From Streptomyces sp. CBMA29 (GTDB lineage: Bacteria > Actinomycetota > Actinomycetes > Streptomycetales > Streptomycetaceae): DNA of 64,000 nucleotides. The first letter of the stretch is position 1. Each line of letters begins with the position of its first letter. Position numbers and translations under genes: made by a program. The notes below the pieces were generated by a model. The model saw nothing but the letters and a program-made list of their open reading frames with translations. It made no database searches and was not told the origin of the DNA. Of this stretch, positions 16,509-29,554 are shown piece after piece. The stretch lies in the NCBI RefSeq assembly GCF_014596445.1, contig NZ_MECL01000034.1, positions 1 through 64,000 on the forward strand, given 5' to 3'.

Positions 16509-18020
16509 ATGGAGTCTTCACTCGTTCCCTCCCGAATCCCGGCCGCCCGCGGACAGCGTTCCCCGGCGACCGTCGTGCTGAGCGTATTGGCGTTGCTGGC
16601 CGCGATGTTGGCGTCGGCGCTGACCTGGTCGACGTCGGCCGCGGCGGTGGCCGCGCCGGTGGTGGGTTCGCAGTCCGGACGATGTCTGGACGTCAAGGGC
16701 GGCAGCGACACGGCGGGAACCGCTCTGCAGATCTGGGACTGCGACAGCCAGCCGAACCAGGCGTTCGAGTTCACCTCGGCGGGTGAGCTGAGGGCGCTGA
16801 ACGGCACCCGCTGCGTGGACGCCTCCAACGGTCAGACGTCTCCGGGCACCGCGGTCATCATCTGGCCGTGCAACGGGCAGTCCAACCAGTCGTGGCGCCG
16901 TAACGCCGACGGTTCGATCACCGGAGTCCCGTCCGGTCTGTGCCTGGACGCCAACGGCGCGGGCACGGCCAACGGCACCGCGGTCATCCTGTGGACGTGC
17001 AACGGCCAGGCCAACCAGAAGTGGAGCACGTCGACGACGCCGCCTCCCGCGGGGGGATCGGGCCCGTGCGACATCTACGCCACGGGCGGCACGCCCTGCG
17101 TGGCCGCGCACAGCACGGTGCGCGCGTTGTACAGCTCCTACGCCGGCGGGCTCTACCAGGTCAGGCGTTCCTCTGACGGCGCGACCAGGGACATCGGCGT
17201 GCTCGCGACCGGCGGTTACGCGAACGCCGCGGCGCAGGACTCGTTCTGCGCGGGCGCCTCCTGTGTGATCACGGCCGTGTACGACCAGTCCGGCCACGGC
17301 AACGACCTGTGGTATCAGGGGTCGGCGCAGGTGCCGGGATCGAGCCAGAGCAGTCCCGCGAACGCCACGTCGGAATCGCTGTCGGCGGGCGGTGGCAAGG
17401 CGTACTCGCTGTACGTCAAGCCCGGGAACAGCTACTGGCGGGACGGTCATCTGACGGGTGTGCCGACGGGGGCCGCGCCGGAGGGCGCCTACATGGTGAC
17501 CAGCGGTACGCACGTCAACGGCGGCTGCTGCTTCGACTACGGCAACAGCGAGACGGACCGGAAGGCGGACGCGGCCGGGGCGATGGACGCGATCAACTTC
17601 GGTACGCAGTGCTGGTTCGGCGGGTGCTCGGGCAGCGGCCCGTGGGTGCAGGCGGATCTCGAATGGGGCCTGTTCTCCGGCGGCAGCCAGTCCTGGAACT
17701 CCAACCAGCGGGCCTTCACCAGCAAGTTCGTCACCGCGATGCTCAAGAACAACGGGACCTCGAGATTCGCGCTCAAGGGTGCGAACGCGCAGTCGGGCGG
17801 GCTCAGCACGCTGTGGGACGGCGCTCTGCCCGGCGGCTACAGCCCGATGAGGAAACAAGGGGCGATCGTGCTCGGCAGCGGCGGCGACTGCTGCAAGCCC
17901 GGCGGCGGCGCCAACCTCAGCGCGGGCACCTTCTACGAGGGAGCCATCGTGGCCGGCTACCCGTCCGACGCCACGGACAACGCGGTGCAGTCCAACATCA
18001 CCGCGGCCGGCTACCGCTGA
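16509..18020 (+). CDS. secreted GH54 alpha-L-arabinofuranosidase with N-terminal CBM13
   Basis: 503 residues with a long Sec signal peptide (about 1-48). CBM13 comes first (about 50-173, three repeats ending NQAF, NQSW, NQKW), then a TTPPPAGGSG linker, then a GH54 catalytic domain (185-503) starting [19 protein letters not shown] as in fungal AbfB. From the AbfB pattern the nucleophile should be Glu385 (QADLEWGLF) and the acid/base Asp460 (GSGGD). The disulfide-rich GGCCFDYG is kept, and an inserted Cys pair (CWFGGC) is shared with the GH54 at 58526 but not with that at 62070. It removes alpha-linked L-arabinofuranose. Domain order is the reverse of its two paralogues. Confidence 0.92.
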   Translation: MESSLVPSRIPAARGQRSPATVVLSVLALLAAMLASALTWSTSAAAVAAPVVGSQSGRCLDVKGGSDTAGTALQIWDCDSQPNQAFEFTSAGELRALNGTRCVDASNGQTSPGTAVIIWPCNGQSNQSWRRNADGSITGVPSGLCLDANGAGTANGTAVILWTCNGQANQKWSTSTTPPPAGGSGPCDIYATGGTPCVAAHSTVRALYSSYAGGLYQVRRSSDGATRDIGVLATGGYANAAAQDSFCAGASCVITAVYDQSGHGNDLWYQGSAQVPGSSQSSPANATSESLSAGGGKAYSLYVKPGNSYWRDGHLTGVPTGAAPEGAYMVTSGTHVNGGCCFDYGNSETDRKADAAGAMDAINFGTQCWFGGCSGSGPWVQADLEWGLFSGGSQSWNSNQRAFTSKFVTAMLKNNGTSRFALKGANAQSGGLSTLWDGALPGGYSPMRKQGAIVLGSGGDCCKPGGGANLSAGTFYEGAIVAGYPSDATDNAVQSNITAAGYR

Positions 18021-18119
18021 ATCGCGTTCCCAGCGGGGGTGACCGGTGGCCCTCGGCCGGCCCGAGGACCACCGCACCCCGTTCCTTTTCACCGATCCCG
18101 GACCAGGAGCTGATGAACC

Positions 18120-22237
<4,118 letters not shown>

Positions 22238-22256
22238 TCCGCGCCTCCCTCCTGCT

Positions 22257-22284
22257 CGGGACCCCGCGGCGACGCGGGGCCCCG
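22257..22284 (+). terminator. hairpin after GH59
   Basis: CGGG/CCCG and CCCCGCG/CGCGGGG arms around a GCGA loop, with one A-C mismatch. It begins 20 bases after the GH59 stop. There is no T tract. Confidence 0.5.
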
Positions 22285-22319
22285 AGCCCTCCCCCCCCTC
22301 AACCTCCTGAGAGGCACCC

Positions 22320-24302
22320 ATGCCCTCTTCACCCTTCCAGCCCAGCCGACGGCACGTGCTCACGGCAGCCGGAGCGGCGGCGGCCGCCGGCCTGTTGCGG
22401 TTCGCCCCCGAGGCCGCCGCGACCGACGGTCCCGGCAGTTACACCGCGAGTTGGCCGTCGGTGGACCAGCACCCTCCGGCCCCGGCCTGGTTCCAGGACG
22501 CCAAGTTCGGCATCTACTACCACTGGGGCGCCTTCAGCGTTCCCGCCTTCGGGAACGAGTGGTATCCGCGGAACATGTACATCGGCGGCTCGGCCGAGAA
22601 CCAGCACCACATCGCGACCTACGGCGACCCGTCGGCGTGGCCGTACAACAACTTCATCGACGGCGCACGCGACAAAGCGGGCAATCTCGTGCAGTTCGCT
22701 CCCCGGCTGGCATCCTCCGGCGGCGCCTTCGACCCGAACGCGTGGGCGCAGTTGTTCAAGGCCGCGGGGGCGAAGTTCGCCGGGCCGGTCGCGGAGCACC
22801 ACGACGGTTTCTCGATGTGGAACAGCCAGTCCAACCCGTGGAACTCGGTCAGGCACGGACCCAAGCTCGACCTGGTGAACCTGCACGCCCAGGCCATCCG
22901 CGGGCAGGGCCTGAAGTTCATGACCTCGCTGCACCACGCCTACCACTTCAACGGCTTCTACGACCACGTGCCGTACCAGTCGGACCCGACGCTGCGCATC
23001 CTCTACGGACAGCAGGGCACCGCGGTGGAGAACCAGCTCTGGTACAGCAAACTGGCCGAGGTGATCAGCGGCTACCAGCCGGACCTGATCTGGCAGGACT
23101 TCGACCTGGGCCTGGTCCAGGAGTCCACCCGGCTCCAGTTCCTCGCGTACTACTACAACCAGGCCGTCGCGTGGAACAAGGACGTCGTCGCCACGTACAA
23201 GGACGGGTTCGACACCAAGGGCGAAGTCCTGGACTTCGAGCGCGGCGGCCCCGCGGGCCTGCTCGCTCCGTACTGGCTGACCGACGACAGCATCTCCTCG
23301 TCCAGTTGGTGCTACACCGTCGGCATCGGCTACTACACGACGCAGGCACTGCTGCACGCGCTGATCGACCGGACCAGCAAGGGCGGCACCATGCTGCTGA
23401 ACATCGCCCCCATGGCCGACGGCACCATCCCCTCGGGGCAGCAGACGATCCTGCGCGCCATGGGCGACTGGCTCGGCCGCTTCGGAGAGGCGATCTACGG
23501 CACCCGCTCCTGGGCGAGTTACGGCGAGGGGCCGACGGCGATGGGCGGCGGCTCGTTCAGCGGTCCCAAGGCCGGCGTCGCCCAGGACATCCGGTTCACC
23601 CGCAGCCAGGACAGCAAGGTCCTCTACGCCACCGCACTGGGCTGGCAGGGCGGCACCATGACCATCACGACCCTGAACTCCCGCCAGATCAACCTCAGCG
23701 GCCTGACCGGCGCGCAGTTGCTGGACAACGCGGCGGGGACCTACGTCAACCTGCCCGCGCCGACGCAGGACGGCTCAGGACTGCACCTGGCCATGCCCTC
23801 GTCCAACCCGCCGTTCAGCGCGCTGGCCTACACGGTCAAGCTCACGTTCTCCGGCCAGATCCCGGCGCTCGGCGCTCCGGGCGTCCCCACCTCATGGGCG
23901 AAGATCACCAACGTCACGAGCGGACTGGCGCTCGACAGCGGTGGCAGTGTCGGCTCCGGTTCCAACCTCAAGCAGTGGAACTACGACGGCAGCAACAACC
24001 TCCAGTGGCAGCTCATAGACGCGGGCGGCGGCTTCTACCGCATCGTGAACCGCACCAACGCGATGGTCGCCGACAGCTGGGGTGACGCCTCCAACGGCGC
24101 CCCCGCGCGGCAGACGACATGGAACGGCGGCGTCAACCAGCAGTGGTCGCTCCGGAGCGTCGGCAACGACCGCTACCAGATCGTCAACCGTGGCACCGGC
24201 ACCGCCCTCGACGGCAGCGGCAGCACCACCGCCGGTTCGACGACGGTGATGTGGACCCCGAACTCCAGCACCAACAACGAGTGGACCATCACCGGGATCT
24301 GA
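22320..24302 (+). CDS. GH29 alpha-L-fucosidase with ricin-type lectin domain
   Basis: 660 residues. The N terminus PFQPSRRHVLTAAGAAAAAG is a twin-arginine signal. GH29 covers about 45-500: GIYYHWGAFS, EHHDGFSMW at 159-167, and a predicted nucleophile Asp260 in LIWQDFD. The C-terminal ricin-type module (about 520-660) has degenerate repeats (ITNVTSGLALDSGG, IVNRTNAMVADSWG, IVNRGTGTALDGSG) and lacks the Cys of the CBM13s around it. It shares little beyond the fold with the GH29 at 11811, so the two probably prefer different fucosyl linkages. It lies in a tight run with GH59 and the GH39-like gene. Confidence 0.9.
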   Translation: MPSSPFQPSRRHVLTAAGAAAAAGLLRFAPEAAATDGPGSYTASWPSVDQHPPAPAWFQDAKFGIYYHWGAFSVPAFGNEWYPRNMYIGGSAENQHHIATYGDPSAWPYNNFIDGARDKAGNLVQFAPRLASSGGAFDPNAWAQLFKAAGAKFAGPVAEHHDGFSMWNSQSNPWNSVRHGPKLDLVNLHAQAIRGQGLKFMTSLHHAYHFNGFYDHVPYQSDPTLRILYGQQGTAVENQLWYSKLAEVISGYQPDLIWQDFDLGLVQESTRLQFLAYYYNQAVAWNKDVVATYKDGFDTKGEVLDFERGGPAGLLAPYWLTDDSISSSSWCYTVGIGYYTTQALLHALIDRTSKGGTMLLNIAPMADGTIPSGQQTILRAMGDWLGRFGEAIYGTRSWASYGEGPTAMGGGSFSGPKAGVAQDIRFTRSQDSKVLYATALGWQGGTMTITTLNSRQINLSGLTGAQLLDNAAGTYVNLPAPTQDGSGLHLAMPSSNPPFSALAYTVKLTFSGQIPALGAPGVPTSWAKITNVTSGLALDSGGSVGSGSNLKQWNYDGSNNLQWQLIDAGGGFYRIVNRTNAMVADSWGDASNGAPARQTTWNGGVNQQWSLRSVGNDRYQIVNRGTGTALDGSGSTTAGSTTVMWTPNSSTNNEWTITGI

Positions 24303-24400
24303 CGCCCGCGACGTCGGGCCGCCGCGTGCGGCACCCCCCGATCTCACCGACCCGCCACGTTCGCAGACGACGCGGCGGGGCACCCCCTAGGAGGAGATTG

Positions 24401-26197
24401 ATGAGAAAGAGAGCCGGACGAGGCAGATTGGCGACGGCCGCAGCCGCCGCGGTGGGGCTCGCCGCCCTGCTGGTGATGCCGACCGCGGGGCATGCCGCCT
24501 CGGGCGAGTCGCTGAGTGTGGACCTGAGTTCCTCGCGCGGGACGTCGACCGGCGTAGGCGAAGGCTTTCTCTACGGCATCACGCAGGACGGCAGTCAGCC
24601 GTCGGACCAGTACATGCAGCCGCTGGGAATCAACGCCTTCCGTGGCGGCGGTTGGTTCTCCGGCGGCTGGATCAAGGACGGGTACCGGTACGGAGCGGCC
24701 ACCAAGGCCGACATCGACTCGATCACCGCGCAGGCGCGGAGGCTGACCCAGCCGCCGTACCACGCCCAGTACCAGGTCCTGGTCAGCGACCTCTACGGCA
24801 ACAACGGCGGCCAGCCGTCCAACGAGACGTATCCCTGCGACAACGGTGACTGCTCCAACTGGGTGAGCTTCATCGACTCGACCGTGGGTGCGTTGCAGGC
24901 GACCGGTCTCCCGTTCGTCTACGACATCTACAACGAGCCCGACATCTCCGTGTTCTGGACCCGGGGGATGAACAGCCCCCAGTACTTCCAGATGTGGGAC
25001 ACCGCCTACCGGGAGATCCGCCGCGTCGCCCCCAACGCCAAGATCGTCGGCCCGTCGCTCGCCTTCACTCCGCAGAGCAATCCGGGTGAGTGGAACACCT
25101 GGCTCGCCCACGTCAAGGCGGCCGGAACCGTACCGGACATGATCACCAACCACGACGAGGGCGACGTCGACGACCCGGTGACCGTGGCGCAGTCGCTCAC
25201 CAACGCGCTGTCGGCGAACGGCATCTCCGCACGGCCGCTGTCGGCGAACGAGTACCAGCCAGCCGACCGGCAGACCGCCGGGGTGACCGCCTGGTACTTG
25301 GCGCGGTTCGCCCAGTCCGGGTACACCAACGCCATGCGGGGCAACTGGGCGTGCTGCACGACCCCGAACCTCACCGGCGTCCTCACCCAGTCGAACGGAG
25401 TGTGGCAGCCCAACGGCAACTGGTGGGCCCTTCGCACCTACGCGGACATGACCGGGACTCTCGTCAACACCTCAGGTCAGGTCGGCTCGACCGCCATATC
25501 AGCCTCGAAGGACAGCGCCGCCAAGCGGGCGGTGGCCGTGATCGGTGACAGCAACGGATACACCGGCACCGCGTCCGTGACCTTCAACGGCCTGGCGTCG
25601 GTGCCCTGGCTGGCGAACAACGGCAGCGTCAACGTCACCGTCGAACGTATCCCCGACCAGTACCCGCTCAGCGCCCCGCAGGTGGTCTACAACCAGAACG
25701 TGAGCACCTCATCGGGCGCCCTCTCCGTGCCCGTCACGTTCCAGGCCGCGCACGACGCCTTCGCGGTCTACGTGACTCCGGCCGGATCGACGGGCGGCAA
25801 CACGACGGGTGCGTTGCGCGCGGTGGGTGCGGGCAAGTGCCTGGATGTGCCGAATTCCTCGACCACGCCGGGTACGCAGCCGCAGATCTGGGACTGCAAC
25901 GGTCAGGCCAACCAGAGCTGGTCGCGTACGTCCTCGAATCAGTTGACGGTCTTCTCCGGCGGCAGTCAGTTGTGCCTGGACGCGTATGACAACCAGACCG
26001 CGGCCGGTACGAAGGTCGTGACCTGGACCTGTAACGGCGGTGCGAACCAGCAGTGGCAGGTGAACTCCAACGGCACGGTCACCGGCACCCAGTCCGGTCT
26101 CTGCCTCGATGTCACCGGAGCCTCCACCGCCAACGGCGCCCTCGCCGAACTGTGGACCTGCAACGGCGGCAGCAACCAGCAATGGACCCTCGGCTGA
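24401..26197 (+). CDS. secreted GH39-like clan-A glycosidase with CBM13
   Basis: 598 residues; ATG behind AGGAGGAG. Signal peptide about 1-33. The barrel (about 36-375) carries the acid/base Glu179 in YDIYNEPD and a nucleophile Glu284 in SANEYQ, the clan GH-A pattern closest to GH39. GH39 members include beta-xylosidases and, in bifidobacteria, a 3-O-alpha-galactosyl-arabinofuranosidase that acts on gum arabic AGP; the second fits this locus but is not proven. A beta-sandwich domain (to about 463) precedes a three-repeat CBM13. The CBM13-coding 396 bases are nearly identical to the end of the GH54 gene at 62070. Confidence 0.75.
   Translation: MRKRAGRGRLATAAAAAVGLAALLVMPTAGHAASGESLSVDLSSSRGTSTGVGEGFLYGITQDGSQPSDQYMQPLGINAFRGGGWFSGGWIKDGYRYGAATKADIDSITAQARRLTQPPYHAQYQVLVSDLYGNNGGQPSNETYPCDNGDCSNWVSFIDSTVGALQATGLPFVYDIYNEPDISVFWTRGMNSPQYFQMWDTAYREIRRVAPNAKIVGPSLAFTPQSNPGEWNTWLAHVKAAGTVPDMITNHDEGDVDDPVTVAQSLTNALSANGISARPLSANEYQPADRQTAGVTAWYLARFAQSGYTNAMRGNWACCTTPNLTGVLTQSNGVWQPNGNWWALRTYADMTGTLVNTSGQVGSTAISASKDSAAKRAVAVIGDSNGYTGTASVTFNGLASVPWLANNGSVNVTVERIPDQYPLSAPQVVYNQNVSTSSGALSVPVTFQAAHDAFAVYVTPAGSTGGNTTGALRAVGAGKCLDVPNSSTTPGTQPQIWDCNGQANQSWSRTSSNQLTVFSGGSQLCLDAYDNQTAAGTKVVTWTCNGGANQQWQVNSNGTVTGTQSGLCLDVTGASTANGALAELWTCNGGSNQQWTLG
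25802..26197 (+). repeat. CBM13-coding repeat, copy A
   Basis: This segment matches 63255-63650 with about five differences in 396 bases by eye. Both copies end at the stop codon of their gene. Confidence 0.85.
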
Positions 26198-26208
26198 CCT
26201 GATCCTTC

Positions 26209-26249
26209 GCGCGCCTGGCCCGAGACCCACTCCTCAGGGTCAGGCGCGC
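26209..26249. terminator. bidirectional hairpin between the GH39-like gene and LacI
   Basis: GCGCGCCTGgCCC pairs with GGGtCAGGCGCGC with one mismatch. It overlaps the last codons of the convergent LacI gene. Confidence 0.55.
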
Positions 26250-27256
26250 GTACGGCAGGCGCCGGTGCTGGAACGGAGGGAGATGGGAGGCGCGAGGAGG
26301 ATGTGCCGGGGCGGCGTATCGGGCGCGGCAATGCGTTCGATGAGCAGTGTCACGGCCTTCCCGCCCATGTCGACGGCCGGGACGTCCGCCGCGGTGAGGG
26401 GCGGACGGAAGTCCTCGGCCCACATCCGCGCCGCGACGCCGGTGACCGAGAAGTCGTACGGCACCGTCAGCCCCGCGTCGGCCAACGCCCGCTGGATGCC
26501 CGGCAGGGCGGCCTCGTTGACGGTGGTGACGGCGGTGAGGTCCGGGTGAGACCCCAGAAGTTCCTCGATGCTCTCCTGTCCGGAGCGGGCGTCGTCGCCG
26601 CAGGTGACCTCCACACCTTCCAGACCCCGCTCGCCCAGGGCGGCCGTGAACCCCTCGCGGGCCCTGAGCGCCGGGCCGTAGCCCGCCGCGACGAGTTCGG
26701 GCGAGCGGCTGATCAGCGCCACCTTCCGGTGGCCGAGGTCCGCCAGATGATGGACCGTGTGGCGGATCAGCCCCGCGTAGTCGACGTCGATCCAGCACAT
26801 CGCCTGGTCGTCGGACGTATGCCCGATACCGACGAAGGGCAGTCCCGCACGCTGGAGTCTGCCCACCCGCGCGTCCTCGAGCCGGATCTCCATGAGGATC
26901 ACCCCGTCGACCCGGCTTTCGGAAACCAGCCGTTCGAAGGAGCGGTCGTGGTCGCCGCCGGAGGGGGACAGCAGCACGTCCAGGTCCGCGCGGGCGGCCG
27001 CGTCGACCACGCTGGCGACGAAGTCCAACTGCATATGGGTGAGCCGGTTGCCGGCCGGGGGGATCACCAGGCCGATCGTGCGGGTCCGGCCTTCCTTGAG
27101 CGCTCGGGCGGTCGCGTTGGGGCGGTAGCCCACCTCGTCGATCACGTCCTGAATACGTTGACGCGTACCAGCCGCGACGGGCCGTTTGCCACTGAGCGCG
27201 TACGACACCGTGCTGCGCGAAACACCCGCTCGTCGCGCGATCTCCCCGATGTTCAT
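26240..27256 (-). CDS. LacI-family transcriptional regulator (LacI-1)
   Basis: 338 residues. The N-terminal helix-turn-helix NIGEIARRAGVSRSTVSYAL, hinge helix (NATARALKEGRTRTIGLVI) and periplasmic-binding-protein-like sensor domain are complete. The ATG at 27256 has GAGGAG four bases upstream; the longer start at 27274 would add residues before the DNA-binding helix. The palindrome GCGAATCGATTCGC lies 43 bases upstream, and the same class occurs three times before the GH63-like gene at 14429, so I infer that LacI-1 controls itself, that gene and possibly the divergent GH39-like gene at 27656. The inducer should be a sugar, identity unknown. Confidence 0.9.
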   Translation of the reverse strand: MNIGEIARRAGVSRSTVSYALSGKRPVAAGTRQRIQDVIDEVGYRPNATARALKEGRTRTIGLVIPPAGNRLTHMQLDFVASVVDAAARADLDVLLSPSGGDHDRSFERLVSESRVDGVILMEIRLEDARVGRLQRAGLPFVGIGHTSDDQAMCWIDVDYAGLIRHTVHHLADLGHRKVALISRSPELVAAGYGPALRAREGFTAALGERGLEGVEVTCGDDARSGQESIEELLGSHPDLTAVTTVNEAALPGIQRALADAGLTVPYDFSVTGVAARMWAEDFRPPLTAADVPAVDMGGKAVTLLIERIAAPDTPPRHILLAPPISLRSSTGACRTRA

Positions 27257-27298
27257 GCAGCTCCTCAGTGGCATACCGCAGCCGTGATCATACTATCC

Positions 27299-27312
27299 GC
27301 GAATCGATTCGC
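27299..27312. promoter_or_regulatory. LacI-1 operator GCGAATCGATTCGC
   Basis: A perfect 14-bp palindrome between LacI-1 and the divergent GH39-like gene. A -10-like TATGAT for LacI-1 lies just downstream of it. Confidence 0.7.
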
Positions 27313-27655
27313 TGTTCCCGGAGCCCGCATCCGGCAGGGAAGGCGCCGATCGACCGTCGGCGGGGAACGACGTCCGTTCCGAGTACCAGCCGGAAAACGC
27401 ATCTTTCCCGGCATGGCCACGATCGCCAGCGATCATCAACTGCCCTGGCGCCGTGGGGAACTGGCCGTGCGCGTTCCCTTGACCGGGTGTTACAGCAGCC
27501 CTACGGTGTCCGCTGAGAAATCGTTTGCTCTGTTGCGCAGAGCACACACGGTGGAGGCCGGTCGACCCGGTGCCGCAGGACGGGCGGCACTGGTGTCGAC
27601 GGCGCCACTGGTCGCTGTACGGCATCACCCCCACTTCTCAGGAGGGCATTTCGCC

Positions 27656-29404
27656 ATGCGTGGATTCGCGCATCTCCAGCCGGGCCGGCCGCTCGGCCGC
27701 ACCATCGGCCTGGGAGCCGCAGCACTACTGGGCGTGGCTTCGGCCGCGTTCGCCGGCACATCCGCCCAAGCCGCTCCCACTCCGTCCACGACCCTGGTGG
27801 TCAACGCCGGTCAAGTGCTGCGCCCGGTGACCCATGTCGCCACCGGATCGCTGTACGGGCTCGCCAACGCCACCGCACCCGCAGACAATCTGGTGCAGGC
27901 GATCAAGCCGAACACCTTCGTGCAGATGCCCGCCGGTGGCCATCAGCAGGGTTCCGGCGACATCCTCGTCGTCGCGCCGAAGGCCGCCAGAGCCGGGGCC
28001 AAGGTCGTCAACCGGCTGTCCGACTACTACGCGGGCTGGCCCTACCAGTTCACTTGGAGCAACTGGCTGAGCGTGGTCGACGACCAGATCGCCAGGACCA
28101 AGGCGTCCGGGATCACCAACCTGGCCGCGTACGCCCCGTGGAACGAGTCCGACGGCACCTGGAATTCGGCCAACGGCACGTTCGAGGACTTCTGGACCAC
28201 GACCTACCGTGAGATCCGCTCCAAGGACGCCACGACGCCGATCCAGGGTCCGAGCTTCTCGGACAACATCAGCGACATGGACAACTTCCTGCGCAACGCG
28301 GTGGCGACCAACACCGTGCCGGACATCATCGCCTGGCACGAACTGACGAGGTCCTCGAAGATCGCCGGTGACGTCACCACGGTGACCAACCTGGAGAACA
28401 AGTACGGCATCAGCCCTCGCCCCATCGCGATCGAGGAGTACGCCGCCCCCTCCGAAGTCGGCATCCCCGGCGCTCTGGTGGGCTACATCGCGAAGTTCGA
28501 GCGGCTGGGCGTCCACGACGCCGAACTCGCCTTCTGGAACCAGTCCGGCGCCCTCGGAGACCTCCTCACCGGTCAGGGCGGCAGCCCCAACGGCGCGTAC
28601 TGGCTGTACAAGTGGTACGGAGACATGAGCGGGAGCATGCTCACCACGACCGCCCCGGCGCAGACCGGCATCGACGGCGCCGCGTCGCGCAACAGCGCCG
28701 GCAACGAGGTCGACGTCATCTTCGGCGGCGGCAACGGTGACTCGGCCGTGACGGTCAACGGGCTCAACACCCTTTCCGCGTTGGGGTCGTCCGTCCATGT
28801 CAAGGTCGAGTACACGCCGTCCCGCGGGCGGACGACCGCCGTGTCGGGTCCGATCACGCTCTCCGAGTCGAACTACACGGTGAACGGCGGATCCATCACG
28901 GTCCCGGTGACCACGAACACCACCGACGGCTATCACCTGGTCATCACACCGGCCACGACAGGCGGCGGCACCACCACCCTCGACGGCACCTACCAGATCG
29001 CCAACAAGAACAGCGGGCTGGCGCTCGACACCGCGAACGGCGGCACGGGCCAGGGCACGCTGGTCGACCAGGCCACCGTCAGCTCCTCGGCCACCCAGAA
29101 GTGGACGCTGGTGTCAGCCGGTTCCGGACTGTACAAGATCCGCAACCAGGCCAGCGGACTGCTCCTCGGGATCACCAACGCGAGCACCGCGGACGGTGCG
29201 ACCGCACTCATCTGGGGCGACAACGGCACCGCCGACCACCTGTGGCGGCTGACCGCCGACAGCGGCGGCTACTACAAGATCGCCAACTCCAACAGCGGCC
29301 TGCTGCTGGGCGTGACCAACATGAGTACCGCCTCCGGCGCCCAGGTTCTTCAATGGGACGACAACGGCACCGCCGACCATCTGTGGAAGCTCACCGCCCG
29401 CTGA
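27656..29404 (+). CDS. secreted clan GH-A (GH39-related) hydrolase with ricin-type lectin
   Basis: 582 residues. The ATG at 27656 follows AGGAGGG; the long upstream open frame is not coding. Signal peptide about 1-40. The barrel carries acid/base Glu164 in YAPWNESDG and nucleophile Glu261 in IAIEEYAAP; the fold and motif order match the GH39-like gene at 24401 but overall similarity is low. A beta-sandwich precedes a ricin-type module (about 440-582) whose repeats (IANKNSGLALD, IRNQASGLLLGITN, IANSNSGLLLGVTN) lack Cys. The activity cannot be assigned; an arabinofuranoside- or galactoside-cleaving enzyme would fit. It diverges from LacI-1 and probably shares its operator. Confidence 0.65.
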   Translation: MRGFAHLQPGRPLGRTIGLGAAALLGVASAAFAGTSAQAAPTPSTTLVVNAGQVLRPVTHVATGSLYGLANATAPADNLVQAIKPNTFVQMPAGGHQQGSGDILVVAPKAARAGAKVVNRLSDYYAGWPYQFTWSNWLSVVDDQIARTKASGITNLAAYAPWNESDGTWNSANGTFEDFWTTTYREIRSKDATTPIQGPSFSDNISDMDNFLRNAVATNTVPDIIAWHELTRSSKIAGDVTTVTNLENKYGISPRPIAIEEYAAPSEVGIPGALVGYIAKFERLGVHDAELAFWNQSGALGDLLTGQGGSPNGAYWLYKWYGDMSGSMLTTTAPAQTGIDGAASRNSAGNEVDVIFGGGNGDSAVTVNGLNTLSALGSSVHVKVEYTPSRGRTTAVSGPITLSESNYTVNGGSITVPVTTNTTDGYHLVITPATTGGGTTTLDGTYQIANKNSGLALDTANGGTGQGTLVDQATVSSSATQKWTLVSAGSGLYKIRNQASGLLLGITNASTADGATALIWGDNGTADHLWRLTADSGGYYKIANSNSGLLLGVTNMSTASGAQVLQWDDNGTADHLWKLTAR

Positions 29405-29490
29405 CACGGGCTGTACCGCCAGGCCCGACCGCCGCGCCCCGAAACGTCCGGAGCGCGGCGGCCGGGCCGCCCCGCGGGCAGCCGGCCCCA

Positions 29491-29520
29491 GCACGTTCCG
29501 GCACGTTCCGGCACGTCCTG
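29491..29520. repeat. 10-base tandem repeat, gcacgttccg
   Basis: Two perfect copies and one partial third (gcacgtcctg) lie in the 150-base convergent gap between the GH39-related gene and LacI-2. No function is evident. Confidence 0.6.
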
Positions 29521-29554
29521 GCGCCGCCCGGCAGCGGCGGTGCGCCGGTACCGC

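Noticed and set aside
16509..18020. Loss of a catalytic Glu in the first and second GH54 (MDAINF and MNAIYW against MEAIYF)
   Set aside because: Placing the AbfB catalytic residues by position puts them in DLE and GGD, which all three proteins keep, so none is predicted to be dead.
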